The notes: generated by a model from the letters alone, not told the origin. A stretch of DNA of 64,000 bases from Bacillota bacterium (GCA_023426125.1 JAFABI010000058.1:46233-110232), one strand, 5' to 3'. Shown: positions 16,929 to 26,270, numbered from the stretch's first letter. Program-made: numbers and translations.

Positions 16929-18281
16929 TTAATACCCGAACTGCTTCTCTACTTCCGCTACTGCTTCTTCAATGATGTCCAGTCCCTTGAGTGCAAGATC
17001 GTCATCCATGATTATCGGCGGAGACAGCCTGAGTATGTGGCCTGCAGGCACCCAGGCGAGACCTTTGGCAAAGGCTTTCTGGTATACCAGCTTTCCTGCT
17101 TCGTCAAACTGCTCTTTGGAGTCTCTGTCCTTGACCAGCTCCATGGCCAAAAGGCAGCCTTTCCCCCTTACATCGCCAATGATCTTGTGGTCTTCCTTCA
17201 TCTTATTCATTCTTTTCAGGAAAAGCTCACCCAGGTGGGTAGACCTTTCGCAAAGGTTCTCATCCTCTATGACCTCGATGGAAGCCAGCGCAGCCGCACA
17301 AGCCATGGGATTCCCTCCGTAGCTTGAGGATGCGGATATTTTCTCAATGGCATCCTTGTACTTGTCGCTGACACACATGGCTGTGACCGGGAAGCCGTTG
17401 CCAAAGCCTTTACCCAGCGTCGTAATATCCGGCGTGGTATCCCAGTGCTCCATTGCAAACATTTTACCGGTTCTTCCCATGCAGGTAAGCACTTCATCCG
17501 CCATTAAGAGCATTCCGTACTTATCACACAGCTTCCTCAGCCTGGGCATGAACTCGTCCGGGGGAACCACGGAGCCGCCCCAGCCCTGGATGGGCTCCAG
17601 AATTACCGCAGCCATCTGGCCCGAGGTTTCATTTTTAATCACACTCTCCAGGTAATCTACGCAATAGCAATTGCATTCGGGATGCTTCATTTTAAACGGA
17701 CATCGGTAGCAATTGGGCCTGGGTGCAAGGAAGAAGCCCGGAGCCCTCATTCCCTGGCTTTTGTCTACGATGGCGCAGCTGACTGCTCCCATGGTTTTCC
17801 CATGGAAGTCCCGCCAGAAGGATAGGAATTCGAATTTGCCGGATGCCGCCCTGGCACAGCGGAGTCCTGCTTCCACGGCTGTTGTGCCCGAATCGTAAAG
17901 CTGAATGCCGTTCAGGTCGCCCATGGTTATAGATGCCAGCTTTTCAAGAAGTTTCATTTTGATTTCGGTTGTAAAATCATGGCAGTTCATCAGCTGTTTC
18001 GCGTATTTTGCCACTTCCTCGCTTATCTTCGGATGGCAGTGGCCAAGGCCCGTCACATAAATACCGGATGAGAAATCAATAAAGGTGTTGCCGTCTACAT
18101 CGGTTAAGGTACAGCCCTTCCCCGATTCGAAAACTACAGGAAAGAGAGTGACCTGGCTGGAGTAGCCTTTCATGTATTTGGCTGCTCTGCCGTGATACTC
18201 GCGGGATTTGGGACCGGGAAGCTCCGTTTTGATCAACGGCAATGCGTTTGCGTCCACCCTGGCCCAATTTTTATCGTACAT
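16929..18281 (-). CDS. Class III PLP-dependent aminotransferase (GabT-like)
   Basis: A 450-residue fold-type I aminotransferase: YDSGTTAVEAGLRCARAASG (substrate and PLP phosphate), DEVLTCMGRTGKMFAMEHW, and the PLP lysine in TTLGKGFGNGFPVTAM. Class III enzymes act on 4-aminobutyrate, ornithine, lysine or similar omega-amines, and some family members are amino acid racemases. A cysteine-rich insertion (CYRC, then CNCYC) near residues 200-222 is unusual for GabT proper, so the substrate is left open. The ATG at 18281 has GGGGGAAG 5 bases upstream. A near-consensus sigma-A promoter lies at 18351-18379. Confidence 0.85.
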   Translation of the reverse strand: MYDKNWARVDANALPLIKTELPGPKSREYHGRAAKYMKGYSSQVTLFPVVFESGKGCTLTDVDGNTFIDFSSGIYVTGLGHCHPKISEEVAKYAKQLMNCHDFTTEIKMKLLEKLASITMGDLNGIQLYDSGTTAVEAGLRCARAASGKFEFLSFWRDFHGKTMGAVSCAIVDKSQGMRAPGFFLAPRPNCYRCPFKMKHPECNCYCVDYLESVIKNETSGQMAAVILEPIQGWGGSVVPPDEFMPRLRKLCDKYGMLLMADEVLTCMGRTGKMFAMEHWDTTPDITTLGKGFGNGFPVTAMCVSDKYKDAIEKISASSSYGGNPMACAAALASIEVIEDENLCERSTHLGELFLKRMNKMKEDHKIIGDVRGKGCLLAMELVKDRDSKEQFDEAGKLVYQKAFAKGLAWVPAGHILRLSPPIIMDDDLALKGLDIIEEAVAEVEKQFGY

Positions 18282-18350
18282 AATACTTCCCCCTAACAAA
18301 TATTTTTTTACTTGCCTCTTACGATTTTGTATCATTAATCTTATGATAAC

Positions 18351-18379
18351 ATAATAATATTCTTTCGTTTGGTTGTCAA
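18351..18379 (-). promoter_or_regulatory. Sigma-A promoter of the aminotransferase gene
   Basis: Minus strand TTGACA (18374-18379), a 17-base spacer and TATTAT (18351-18356), about 70 bases before the start codon. Confidence 0.8.
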
Positions 18380-18521
18380 TACATTATTGTTTTATTATGT
18401 TTGTGTTTTGCATTAATCTAACCTGCCTTAAAGTCCCGCTAAACTAAGCACTGGTGGTTATGCTTTGAAAATTTCGCAGCGTCTTATGCCTTCTGTGTCC
18501 TCTGGAAAAATAAAATGTTTG

Positions 18522-18530
18522 TGATATAAT
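18522..18530 (+). promoter_or_regulatory. Extended -10 promoter before the first ktrB-like gene
   Basis: TGATATAAT has a perfect TATAAT with the TGn extension, about 30 bases before the start. The -35 region is weak. Confidence 0.6.
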
Positions 18531-18560
18531 GGTATTTATTTTGATCAAGAGGGTACGAAA

Positions 18561-19940
18561 ATGCAAAAAATTGCCTTTCGGCAAAGAAACAATAAAATAC
18601 TCAGCATTGCTCCCACAAGGATCATTGTATTGAGCTTTGCAGTTCTGATACTGGCAGGAGCTCTTTTGCTGTCACTCCCTGGGGCATCCAGAGACGGCAG
18701 GAGCATAGGACTTCTCAATGCGCTTTTCACGGCAACCTCCGCTTCCTGCGTTACAGGGCTTGTTGTTGTAGACACCTATAACCATTGGACCCTGATGGGC
18801 CAGCTGGTGATATTAGCCTTAATCCAGGCCGGCGGGTTGGGCATTGTAACCCTGGCTTCCTTTTTCTCGGTGCTCCTTGGCAGAAAAATGAGCTTAAAGG
18901 GGATGGTCCTGGCCCAGGAATCAATTAATCATTTCAGCTTCGAGGGAATTCGAAGGCTGGTAAAATACATCATCGTCTTCACCCTCGGCGCCGAATTTCT
19001 CGGTGCTTTGCTGCTGTCCCTGAGCTTTGTGCCTGAATTTGGTGCAAAAGGCATCTATCTGGGTTTTTTCCACTCCATATCCGCTTTTTGCAATGCAGGC
19101 TTTGACCTTATGAGCATCCATGGCAAGGGTGAATTTGCAAGTTTGCTCGATTATAACAACAACCCGCTGGTGCTTTATACAATCGCGTTCCTGATTGTAA
19201 CAGGGGGGCTTGGCTTTTTTGTATGGAAGGACTTGTTTGATTTGCCGAAAAACAGAAGCCTTTTTCTGCACACAAAGGTAGTGCTGGTCATAACCTCCAT
19301 TTTAATCGTGTCCGGGGCAATCCTGTTTTATATCTTCGAATCAGGCAATCCTGCAACCATGGGCCAGCTGAACCTCTTCGGAAAAATCAATGCCGCCCTA
19401 TTCCATTCCATCACCCCGAGAACGGCAGGCTACAATTCCCTGCCCATCGATGACATGAAGGAAATATCAAAATTCACCACCATCATCCTTATGTTTATCG
19501 GCGCGGCTCCAGGCTCAACCGCAGGCGGTATCAAGGTAACCACCTTCGGCATTATCCTCTTTGCCGTAATATCGCAAATCCGGGGTTCCAGCGAAACCAT
19601 CATTTTTAAACGCAGGGTAGCCCCGATCATCGTGGTCAAAGCAATGGCTATTGCCATTTTGAGCATTGCAGTTGTATTTATTGTAACAACAATCATACTG
19701 GCTGTTGAACGTAAACCTTTCCTGGATGTGCTTTACGAAACTGCTTCTGCCTTCGGCACTGTAGGCTTAAGCACAGGCATCACCCCTTCGTTGCATCCGG
19801 TAAGCAAGCTGCTGCTGATACTTACCATGTTTCTTGGAAGAGTAGGGCCTGTCACCTTTGCCATCGCTCTTTCCCTTAGGGCGAATAGCAAAAAGGAAAC
19901 ATCCGCAACTTATCCCGAAGGAAAGATCGTTGTCGGTTAG
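18561..19940 (+). CDS. K+ uptake channel subunit, TrkH/KtrB family (paralogue 1)
   Basis: A 459-residue membrane protein with four M1-P-M2 pore repeats. Filter-like segments include SASCVTGLVVVD, AFCNAGFDL, TPRTAGYNS and SAFGTVGLSTG. KtrB/TrkH forms the ion path for potassium (Na+ dependent in Ktr) and works with a cytoplasmic RCK subunit. AGAGGGTAC precedes the ATG. A close paralogue follows after 32 bases on the same strand, and two RCK subunit genes face it at 21581-22867. The four genes therefore look like a Ktr locus with duplicated membrane subunit. Confidence 0.93.
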   Translation: MQKIAFRQRNNKILSIAPTRIIVLSFAVLILAGALLLSLPGASRDGRSIGLLNALFTATSASCVTGLVVVDTYNHWTLMGQLVILALIQAGGLGIVTLASFFSVLLGRKMSLKGMVLAQESINHFSFEGIRRLVKYIIVFTLGAEFLGALLLSLSFVPEFGAKGIYLGFFHSISAFCNAGFDLMSIHGKGEFASLLDYNNNPLVLYTIAFLIVTGGLGFFVWKDLFDLPKNRSLFLHTKVVLVITSILIVSGAILFYIFESGNPATMGQLNLFGKINAALFHSITPRTAGYNSLPIDDMKEISKFTTIILMFIGAAPGSTAGGIKVTTFGIILFAVISQIRGSSETIIFKRRVAPIIVVKAMAIAILSIAVVFIVTTIILAVERKPFLDVLYETASAFGTVGLSTGITPSLHPVSKLLLILTMFLGRVGPVTFAIALSLRANSKKETSATYPEGKIVVG

Positions 19941-19972
19941 AAGTCCATTGTATACTATCAGGAGGGTCATCC

Positions 19973-21349
19973 ATGCAGACCATTGCATTTAAGAATAAAA
20001 ATAACAAAATACATGATTTATCGCCTGCAAGAGTGATAATTCTAAGTTTCGGGATCCTTATCCTTTCCGGAACCCTTTTGCTTTTGCTGCCCTCCGCTTC
20101 GCGGGAAGGCAAAAGCGTCGGCATTGTAGATGCTCTTTTTACCGCGACTTCGGCTTCGTGTGTTACCGGACTTTTTGTAGTAGATACCTATAACCACTGG
20201 TCACTGTTTGGGCAGCTGGTAATCCTTTCGCTGATACAGGTCGGCGGGATCGGCATACTGACCCTCACTTCCTTTTTCTCCGTTCTCCTTGGCAGGAAAA
20301 TGAGCCTGAGGGGTATGATGCTTGCCCAGGAATCCATTAACTATTTCAGCATTGACGGCGTTTTCAAATTAATAAGATATATCGTAATTATCACGGTGAG
20401 TATTGAACTGGTCGGTACAGCCGTATTGTCAACGGCTTTTGTCCCTCAATTCGGCGCAAAAGGCCTGTATCTGGCCTTATTTCATGCAATCTCGGGATTC
20501 TGCAATGCTGGCTTCGACCTCATGGGCGTTCTCGGGAAAGGAGATTTTGTAAGCCTTACGCACTTCAACACCAATCCTCTGTTCTTATACACAATGTCTG
20601 TACTCATTGCCGTCGGAAGTGTAGGGTTTCTTGTCTGGAAGGACCTTATTGAATTCCATAAGACAAAAAGCTTGTTCCTTCATACAAAGGTGGTATTGGT
20701 AATAACGGCATACCTTATTGCCGCCGGAGCAATTCTGTATTTCCTTTTTGAATATAGCAACCCGGCAACAATGGGCAAACTAAGCCTTCCGGATAAAATC
20801 AATTCCTCCGTTTTTCAATCGATCGCCTTGCGGACAGCCGGTTTTAATTCCATTCCCATTGATGACATGAACGAAATATCCAAGTTCACAACCATCCTGC
20901 TGATGTTCATCGGCGCTGCTCCCGGCTCGACTGCCGGCGGCATAAAGGTCACTACCTTCGGCATTATCCTGTTTGCGGCCATTTCCCAGATCAAAGGCTC
21001 GGAGGAAACCATCATATTCAAACGGAGGGTAGCTCCGACCATCGTAGTAAAGGCAATGGCAATCACACTCATGAGTGCTGCGGTTGTTTTCATCATGACA
21101 ACCATATTGCTTGCCATTGAAGACATGGATTTCCTCAACATTCTTTTTGAGGTAACCTCCGCTTTCGGTACGGTCGGTATTTCTACCGGAATAACGCCTT
21201 CTCTGCATTTTTCCAGCAAGATCCTTCTCGTGCTTACAATGTTCCTTGGCAAGGTCGGCCCTATTTCTTTCGCCATTGCCCTTACCCTTAAAATGAGCAA
21301 GAAGGATACGGATATGACCTATCCCGAAGGAAAGATCGTCGTAGGTTAA
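19973..21349 (+). CDS. K+ uptake channel subunit, TrkH/KtrB family (paralogue 2)
   Basis: A 458-residue protein aligned end to end with the preceding gene. The central stretch from IDDM through FIGAAPGSTAGGIKVTTFG to FKRRVAP is almost identical in both. Filter segments are SASCVTGLFVVD, GFCNAGFDL, ALRTAGFNS and SAFGTVGISTG. Function as for paralogue 1: K+ translocation through the cell membrane. AGGAGG lies 6 bases before the ATG. The two genes probably arose by tandem duplication and are cotranscribed. Differences cluster in the N-terminal halves and could tune affinity or subunit pairing. Confidence 0.93.
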   Translation: MQTIAFKNKNNKIHDLSPARVIILSFGILILSGTLLLLLPSASREGKSVGIVDALFTATSASCVTGLFVVDTYNHWSLFGQLVILSLIQVGGIGILTLTSFFSVLLGRKMSLRGMMLAQESINYFSIDGVFKLIRYIVIITVSIELVGTAVLSTAFVPQFGAKGLYLALFHAISGFCNAGFDLMGVLGKGDFVSLTHFNTNPLFLYTMSVLIAVGSVGFLVWKDLIEFHKTKSLFLHTKVVLVITAYLIAAGAILYFLFEYSNPATMGKLSLPDKINSSVFQSIALRTAGFNSIPIDDMNEISKFTTILLMFIGAAPGSTAGGIKVTTFGIILFAAISQIKGSEETIIFKRRVAPTIVVKAMAITLMSAAVVFIMTTILLAIEDMDFLNILFEVTSAFGTVGISTGITPSLHFSSKILLVLTMFLGKVGPISFAIALTLKMSKKDTDMTYPEGKIVVG

Positions 21350-21413
21350 GGAGCACCAGGGCTTCGCAAGCTTATAACGAGGCGACAAAAATATCCCCCA
21401 CCTCCTCCAAGGT

Positions 21414-21555
21414 AAAGGGACACACCTCTATAAGCAGCGGGGCTCTGGGGATGAGGAATGTCCCTTTTAGGCGGGTACCGAATTGGGTTTCAGGCGGTGA
21501 GCATATCTCCCGCCTGGGATGCATAGGTGAGCAGCAAGCTTTAGCTTGCGGCCAG
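21414..21555. repeat. Mixed repeats (families B and C) between ktrB2 and trkA-like genes
   Basis: A family B copy (AAAGGGACACACC to GGAATGTCCCTTTT, 21414-21468) is followed by an inverted pair GGCGG...CCGCC and a family C core GCATAGGTGAGCAGCAAGC at 21520. The gap 21350-21580 contains no gene. Confidence 0.65.
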
Positions 21556-21580
21556 TCTCGTTGAAACTCCGCTTAGGTCG

Positions 21581-22234
21581 TTATAAGAAATATTTTTTCA
21601 GTTCCTGCTGGTCTTCCTGCGAAGAAACAGCGATAATATAATCCCCTGCCTTAAGTACGGTAAATCCGTTGGGAATAATGATTTCCTCATCCCGGATTAC
21701 CGAAATGAGAATGCAGTCCCTGGGAATGTCAAGCTCCTTAAGGCTTTTGTTGCAAACCTGGCAACTTGGATTTATCAATATCTCGCTCAGGACAATTTTT
21801 CCGTTTTTCAGCTTCATGAGGGTTTTCATACCGGAATAATCAACTTCCTGCTCGATGAGATCCGCGATAATCGAAGTGCTGCTTACAGCGATGTCAACTC
21901 CCAGCTTCTCAAAAACCTGAATGTTTTTTGGGTTGTTGACCCTCGCGATGGTCCGTCTGACGCCGAAATTTCTTTTGGCCAGCTGGCATGCAATCAGATT
22001 GTCCTCGTCTCTGCCGGTAACGGCTATGAAAATATCCGCTTTTGAAGTATCCATCTCCGTCAATATGTCGATGGTCGTGCCATCCCCGTGGCATACCGGT
22101 ATATTCAATTCATTTGCAACTTTTTCACACATTTCTTTTACAGGTTCGATTACGATAACCTTGTGCCGGTATGCAAGGAGCGTTTTCGCAAGGTAAAAAC
22201 CCACTTTTCCGCCGCCAACTATGATTATAAACAT
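21581..22234 (-). CDS. TrkA/KtrA-type RCK regulatory subunit of K+ uptake (second gene)
   Basis: A 217-residue cytoplasmic protein with an N-terminal RCK_N Rossmann domain (IIVGGGKVGFYLAKTLLAY, CHGDGTTIDILTEMD, DIFIAVTGRDEDNL) and a C-terminal RCK_C domain (IPRDCILISVIRDEEIIIP, LKAGDYIIAV). It binds NAD(H) or adenine nucleotides and gates the KtrB/TrkH channel. The ATG at 22234 fits GGAGG 9 bases upstream, rather than 22243, which touches that site. It lies 18 bases downstream of a second RCK gene and converges on the ktrB pair. Confidence 0.92.
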   Translation of the reverse strand: MFIIIVGGGKVGFYLAKTLLAYRHKVIVIEPVKEMCEKVANELNIPVCHGDGTTIDILTEMDTSKADIFIAVTGRDEDNLIACQLAKRNFGVRRTIARVNNPKNIQVFEKLGVDIAVSSTSIIADLIEQEVDYSGMKTLMKLKNGKIVLSEILINPSCQVCNKSLKELDIPRDCILISVIRDEEIIIPNGFTVLKAGDYIIAVSSQEDQQELKKYFL

Positions 22235-22252
22235 AAAATCCATCCTCCACTC

Positions 22253-22867
22253 TTAATGAGCCTTGTATACCAGTATCAGCACATCACCCTTGCTTAGCTT
22301 ATAACCCGGGTTGGCAAAAACGAACTTGTTATTGTGCAATATTCCAAAAATCATGGACCCTTCCTTGATTCTCAAGGAACCAAGCTTTTTTCCCTCGTGG
22401 TCCTTTTCTATATCTTCCCGTATAAACGTAAAAGAATCTCCCCCTACGGTATGATGGGAAACTCCTTCCTCTCCCAGCACTTTGGAACGTATGACGTCAA
22501 CGGTAAGGTTGGTGGGACAGATGGTGTCCAGGCCGAACTCATGGAAAACATGCTCGCGCTCGGGGTTGTAGATCCTCGCAATGACGCGCGGCACCTTAAA
22601 GATCTCTTTTGCCACCTGGCAAGCCATTATATTGATATTATCATCCGGAGTCACTGCCGCAAGGGCATCGGCAGTTTCAATCCCTGCCTGCTTCAGAATA
22701 TCCTGATCAATGGGCACCCCTGTAACGGTAATTCCGTTGAAGCCCGGCTTCAGCATCTTAAAGGCTTCCCTGTCGCTGTCCACGATGACGACATCATGAC
22801 CGTCGGCGGCGAGGACATGTGCCAGCGAAGCTCCCACTTTTCCGCAACCGATGATAATAATATTCAT
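22253..22867 (-). CDS. TrkA/KtrA-type RCK regulatory subunit of K+ uptake (first gene)
   Basis: A 204-residue RCK protein: MNIIIIGCGKVGASLAHVLA, DHDVVIVDSD-like nucleotide loop, TGVPIDQDILKQAGIETADAL, ARIYNPERE, and an RCK_C tail (GILHNNKFVFANPGYKLSKG). It should regulate one of the KtrB/TrkH channels next door. It has 30-40 percent similarity by eye to the downstream RCK gene, so the locus has two different gating subunits for two channel subunits. First gene of a two-gene operon. Confidence 0.92.
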   Translation of the reverse strand: MNIIIIGCGKVGASLAHVLAADGHDVVIVDSDREAFKMLKPGFNGITVTGVPIDQDILKQAGIETADALAAVTPDDNINIMACQVAKEIFKVPRVIARIYNPEREHVFHEFGLDTICPTNLTVDVIRSKVLGEEGVSHHTVGGDSFTFIREDIEKDHEGKKLGSLRIKEGSMIFGILHNNKFVFANPGYKLSKGDVLILVYKAH

Positions 22868-23060
22868 AAAAAGTCACTTCCAATCCGTAAAGCATGTGTA
22901 AATATAAGAGTCGGATCTCCTGGCGTATCCATGCCTGAACCAGGAAAACCAATAAAATTTATTATATCATGATTGAAAGCTTTGTATAGACCCAAATGAA
23001 TAACTGCCGGGCAAGTATGAAAAAATAATCGAAGCACACTTTATGGAAAGGATGTAACCC

Positions 23061-23741
23061 ATGCTTGTGGTTTTTATAAGGGCACTTGTTTTGTATATTG
23101 TTGTCATCATCTCCATGCGGATCATGGGCAAGCGGCAGATCGGCCAGCTTCAGCCCTTTGAACTTGCGATTGCCATTATGATTTCCGAATTGGCGGCGGT
23201 TCCGATGCAAGATACCGGTATTCCGCTGATCAACGGGATCATACCCATTCTCACACTTTTAATCGCTCAGCTGGTGGTGTCTTTCCTGTCTCTGAAAAGC
23301 CTCCGCGCCAGAGGATTGATCTGCGGCAAGCCCAGCATACTGATTGAGAACGGAAGGATTCTTGAAGATGAGCTCCGCAAGGAGATGTATACCCTGAATG
23401 ACCTGTTGGAGCAGATGCGGATAAAAAATATAACGGACATAACGGATGTAGAATTTGCCATCCTTGAGACCAACGGACAATTGAGCATCATTCCCAAATC
23501 CCAGAAACGCCCGGTCACGCCTGCGGACCTGAAGCTTTCCACCGAATATGAAGGCCTGTCGCTGGACCTTATCATTGACGGAAGGCTGATTGATAAAAAC
23601 CTGAAAAAAGCAAATCTGGATACCGACTGGCTGTATGGCGAGCTGGCAAAGTCAGGAATAAATGCTGTAAAGGATGTCCTGTTCGCCTGCCTCGATTCCA
23701 GGGGAAATCTATTTTGCCAGAAGAAGAGCAAAATCAGTTGA
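23061..23741 (+). CDS. DUF421 membrane protein (YetF/YdfS family)
   Basis: A 226-residue protein with three N-terminal membrane segments and the family opening MRIMGKRQIGQLQPFELAIAIM, then a soluble domain with GKPSILIENGRILEDELRKE, DVEFAILETNGQLSIIPK and a C-terminal duplicated YetF-like fold. In Bacillus several paralogues are expressed in the forespore and affect spore envelope properties, but no reaction is known. An AAAGGATG site precedes the ATG. The next gene (DUF4363) starts 18 bases after its stop, a pairing often seen in Clostridia. Confidence 0.88.
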   Translation: MLVVFIRALVLYIVVIISMRIMGKRQIGQLQPFELAIAIMISELAAVPMQDTGIPLINGIIPILTLLIAQLVVSFLSLKSLRARGLICGKPSILIENGRILEDELRKEMYTLNDLLEQMRIKNITDITDVEFAILETNGQLSIIPKSQKRPVTPADLKLSTEYEGLSLDLIIDGRLIDKNLKKANLDTDWLYGELAKSGINAVKDVLFACLDSRGNLFCQKKSKIS

Positions 23742-23759
23742 AGGGAGCGTGGGATTCAA

Positions 23760-24152
23760 GTGAACCAAACCTTTAAGGTTTTTCTATCGGTTTTCATCCT
23801 GGCGGCAATGATCGTAGGAATCAGCTGCGTTTCGCAGAGAATATTGTATGTGACCTCTTCCGAACTGGAAAAGGACCTGGTCCGGGTAGAAGACAGCACA
23901 GTCTCAAATGACTGGGATACGGCTGCGGCAAGCCTGGAAAAAGTCCGGGAAAAGTGGTCGGGGATCAAGGGAACCTGGGCCATACTGATTGACCATATGG
24001 AGATAGACAATATAGACATCACCCTTGCGCGGGTAGAGCAGTATATTTTGTGCAAGGATACTTCCTCCGCCCTTGCGGAAGCCTCCGCCCTTATGAAATA
24101 CGTCAGGCATATCCCAAGGAAAGAGGCTTTGAATCTTGAGAATATCTTTTAA
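23760..24152 (+). CDS. DUF4363 family protein
   Basis: A 130-residue protein with one N-terminal membrane helix (VFLSVFILAAMIVGISCVS) and a helical extracytoplasmic part with WDTAAASLEKVREKW and IDNIDITLARVEQYI. This matches the DUF4363 family found in Clostridia beside DUF421 genes. Function unknown; probably acts with the DUF421 protein. Start is GTG at 23760 with AAGGGAG about 12 bases upstream. Confidence 0.8.
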   Translation: MNQTFKVFLSVFILAAMIVGISCVSQRILYVTSSELEKDLVRVEDSTVSNDWDTAAASLEKVREKWSGIKGTWAILIDHMEIDNIDITLARVEQYILCKDTSSALAEASALMKYVRHIPRKEALNLENIF

Positions 24153-24168
24153 GGGCGCAAGGCGACCA

Positions 24169-24219
24169 CCCGGGCGCGCAAGCAGAAAATGTTTTTTGCT
24201 TGCCTCAGCGCCCGGCTTT
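24169..24219. terminator. Terminator hairpin between DUF4363 and antiporter genes
   Basis: GGGCGC...AAGCA (24171-24184) pairs with TGCTTG...GCGCCC (24197-24213). It is followed by CTTTTAT on the plus strand and lies between convergent genes. Confidence 0.65.
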
Positions 24220-24223
24220 TATC

Positions 24224-25231
24224 TTATTGGAAGCCTGTGGAAATCAGATAGCCGATGAACCCGGCGTAAAAAATGCCGCCCAGGATCAACGGAACCGGGT
24301 TCAAGCTTTGCTTCAGCTTCAGCCACAGGAAAACCACCAGGGATGACAGTATCGCCATCAGGGCGCTGACAATGGCTTTCATATCCAACTGCCAGTGGGT
24401 TGCCAATATGCCGATGGATACGGGAATACAGCTCTGGAATACCATTGCACCTGTTATATTGCCTAAAGCCAGCGTGTCTTTTCTCTTGCTTATCCAGATG
24501 ATGCTGTTAAACTTCTCCGGAAGCTCCGTTGCCACAGGCGTTATGATAAGAGACAGCGCCAGGGCGGAAATGCCGAATATTTCGGCCGTGCTTTCAATGC
24601 TCCCGACAAATATCTCCGCTCCGAAAATAATGCCTGTAAGTGCCAGGGCAATCTGTAGGACGATGAACGCCAGCTCAGGTTTAAACTTCAGGAGCCTGGA
24701 CAAATAGAGATCTTCAATCTCGCAGTCCGTACATACATCATTCTTTACCGTAAGTACTATGTAATAAATATAATAGCCAATCAGGAACATGGCTACGAGG
24801 TATTTTACCAGCAGAATATCGACAAAGCTCGCCGCTACCCCGATGGAGTAAATAATGATGAAAAAGCCTATATCCCTGGCGAGAATTTTTTCATTTACAT
24901 GCATCGCAAGGCCTGACTTGCGCCTTTTCCAGAATACCAGCACGCTCATGCCCGTAAGAAAAAAGGCCAGGGTGCTCAACATGAAAGGCGCGCCGATGAT
25001 TGCTCCTATCCCGATGTCAACATTATTTTCCGAACCTTTGGTAAACAGAATTGCTATGATGGGAATCATTGTCTCGGGAAGGCATGTCCCCACGGCGGAA
25101 AAAATGCTTCCGACTACCCCATCCCCGAATTTCAGCTTTTTTCCCAGCCATTCGATGCCGTTCGTGAACAATTCACAGCTTAAAAGTATAATTCCAAGAC
25201 TTACTAACAACTTTACAATGTCAAACCACAT
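24224..25231 (-). CDS. Sodium/calcium-type cation antiporter (CaCA superfamily)
   Basis: A 335-residue protein of about ten membrane segments with the two inverted Na_Ca_ex repeats. The alpha-repeat signatures are GSIFSAVGTCLPETMIP in the first half and LALSLIITPVATELPEKF in the second, with the conserved glutamates that coordinate the cation. It should exchange Ca2+ (or another cation) for Na+ or H+ across the cell membrane. The start at 25231 (MWFDIVKLL) has AAGGA about 12 bases upstream. In-frame ATGs at 25243 and 25264 are possible but lack a well-placed site. Confidence 0.87.
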   Translation of the reverse strand: MWFDIVKLLVSLGIILLSCELFTNGIEWLGKKLKFGDGVVGSIFSAVGTCLPETMIPIIAILFTKGSENNVDIGIGAIIGAPFMLSTLAFFLTGMSVLVFWKRRKSGLAMHVNEKILARDIGFFIIIYSIGVAASFVDILLVKYLVAMFLIGYYIYYIVLTVKNDVCTDCEIEDLYLSRLLKFKPELAFIVLQIALALTGIIFGAEIFVGSIESTAEIFGISALALSLIITPVATELPEKFNSIIWISKRKDTLALGNITGAMVFQSCIPVSIGILATHWQLDMKAIVSALMAILSSLVVFLWLKLKQSLNPVPLILGGIFYAGFIGYLISTGFQ

Positions 25232-25378
25232 ATAAACCGCCATTCCTTCGCTGTTCCACAGCACAAAATAATTATTGGACTCCGCCCTTACAGTATTTTA
25301 CTTTGTTTCGTCAGGGAAAGTTTTACATACTTATTCATTTTACTATACCGATTCGCATTATTCAATGCAAAAGAGACC

Positions 25379-26206
25379 TCAAACCTTGCTTTTTTCTTTT
25401 TCCTCACCAAAGGAGGTCCTTTGCCTCACGGCTTCGTACATCATTATGCCGGCGGCGACAGAAGCATTGAGGGATTCAGCCCTTCCGGGCATTGGAATCC
25501 TTACCAGCAGATCGGCAAGGGATTTTAAATCCTCACCGACGCCTTCTGCCTCGCTGCCGATTACGATTGCAGCACCCGATCCCATATTCGCCTGAAATAT
25601 ACTGGCTTTGCCTTCAAGATGGGTCACATACAGGCTGATCCCATTCTCTTTGAGGTATTTGACCGTTTCCGTGATATCGCTTGCCTGATAAACAGGCATA
25701 TGGAAAACAGATCCCATGGTAGAGCGTAAAACCTTGGGATTGTACGGATCCACGCAGCCTTTCGACAAGATGACTCCCGAAAAGCCGGCGGCATCTGCCG
25801 TCCTGATCATTGTGCCCAGATTCCCGGGATCGCGTATGGAATCCAGGATAAGATACAGCCCGTTTTTGTCCAAATCCCGCTTTAGCTCATGCCTCCGTAT
25901 TCTCATGATTGCCAGGATCCCCTGGGGAGTTTCCGTATCGGTGATCTCCTTAAAAAGCTTTTGAGTCAAAAGATACGTTTTGAGCTTCAAGGCTTCGATT
26001 TGACTCAAAATACCTGTATTCCGAAGATCAGCGGCAAATTCTTCCGAAACCGCTATTTCCGCAATGTCTGCCCTTTCCTTTAAAGCCTCCTCCACGATCC
26101 TGAGGCCTTCAACATAATACAACCCTTTTTCTTCCCTGTCCCTGCGGTTCTTTAACGACTTGACCGCCTTGACCGCCGGATTCTGGCTGCTGGATATCAG
26201 TATCAT
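25379..26206 (-). CDS. SpoU/TrmH-family RNA 2'-O-methyltransferase
   Basis: A 275-residue protein with an N-terminal substrate-binding domain (ISSSQNPAVKAVKSLKNRRD) and a SPOUT knot methyltransferase domain containing DSIRDPGNLGTMIRTADAAG (motif 1), VIGSEAEGVG (motif 2) and IPMPGRAESLNASVAAGIM (motif 3). It transfers methyl from SAM to a ribose 2'-OH, usually in 23S rRNA. In many Firmicutes such a gene lies beside rplT, as here. The exact target base is not predictable. Confidence 0.92.
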   Translation of the reverse strand: MILISSSQNPAVKAVKSLKNRRDREEKGLYYVEGLRIVEEALKERADIAEIAVSEEFAADLRNTGILSQIEALKLKTYLLTQKLFKEITDTETPQGILAIMRIRRHELKRDLDKNGLYLILDSIRDPGNLGTMIRTADAAGFSGVILSKGCVDPYNPKVLRSTMGSVFHMPVYQASDITETVKYLKENGISLYVTHLEGKASIFQANMGSGAAIVIGSEAEGVGEDLKSLADLLVRIPMPGRAESLNASVAAGIMMYEAVRQRTSFGEEKEKSKV

Positions 26207-26235
26207 AAAATCACCACGAAAAATTTATCATAAAT

Positions 26236-26262
26236 AAATAAAGGGCCTCTCGGGCCCCTTAT
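26236..26262 (-). terminator. Terminator of the infC-rpmI-rplT operon
   Basis: GC-rich stem AAGGGGCC / GGCCCTTT (26240-26260), followed on the minus strand by ATTTATTT, just after the rplT stop. Confidence 0.8.
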
Positions 26263-26270
26263 CGTTTTTA

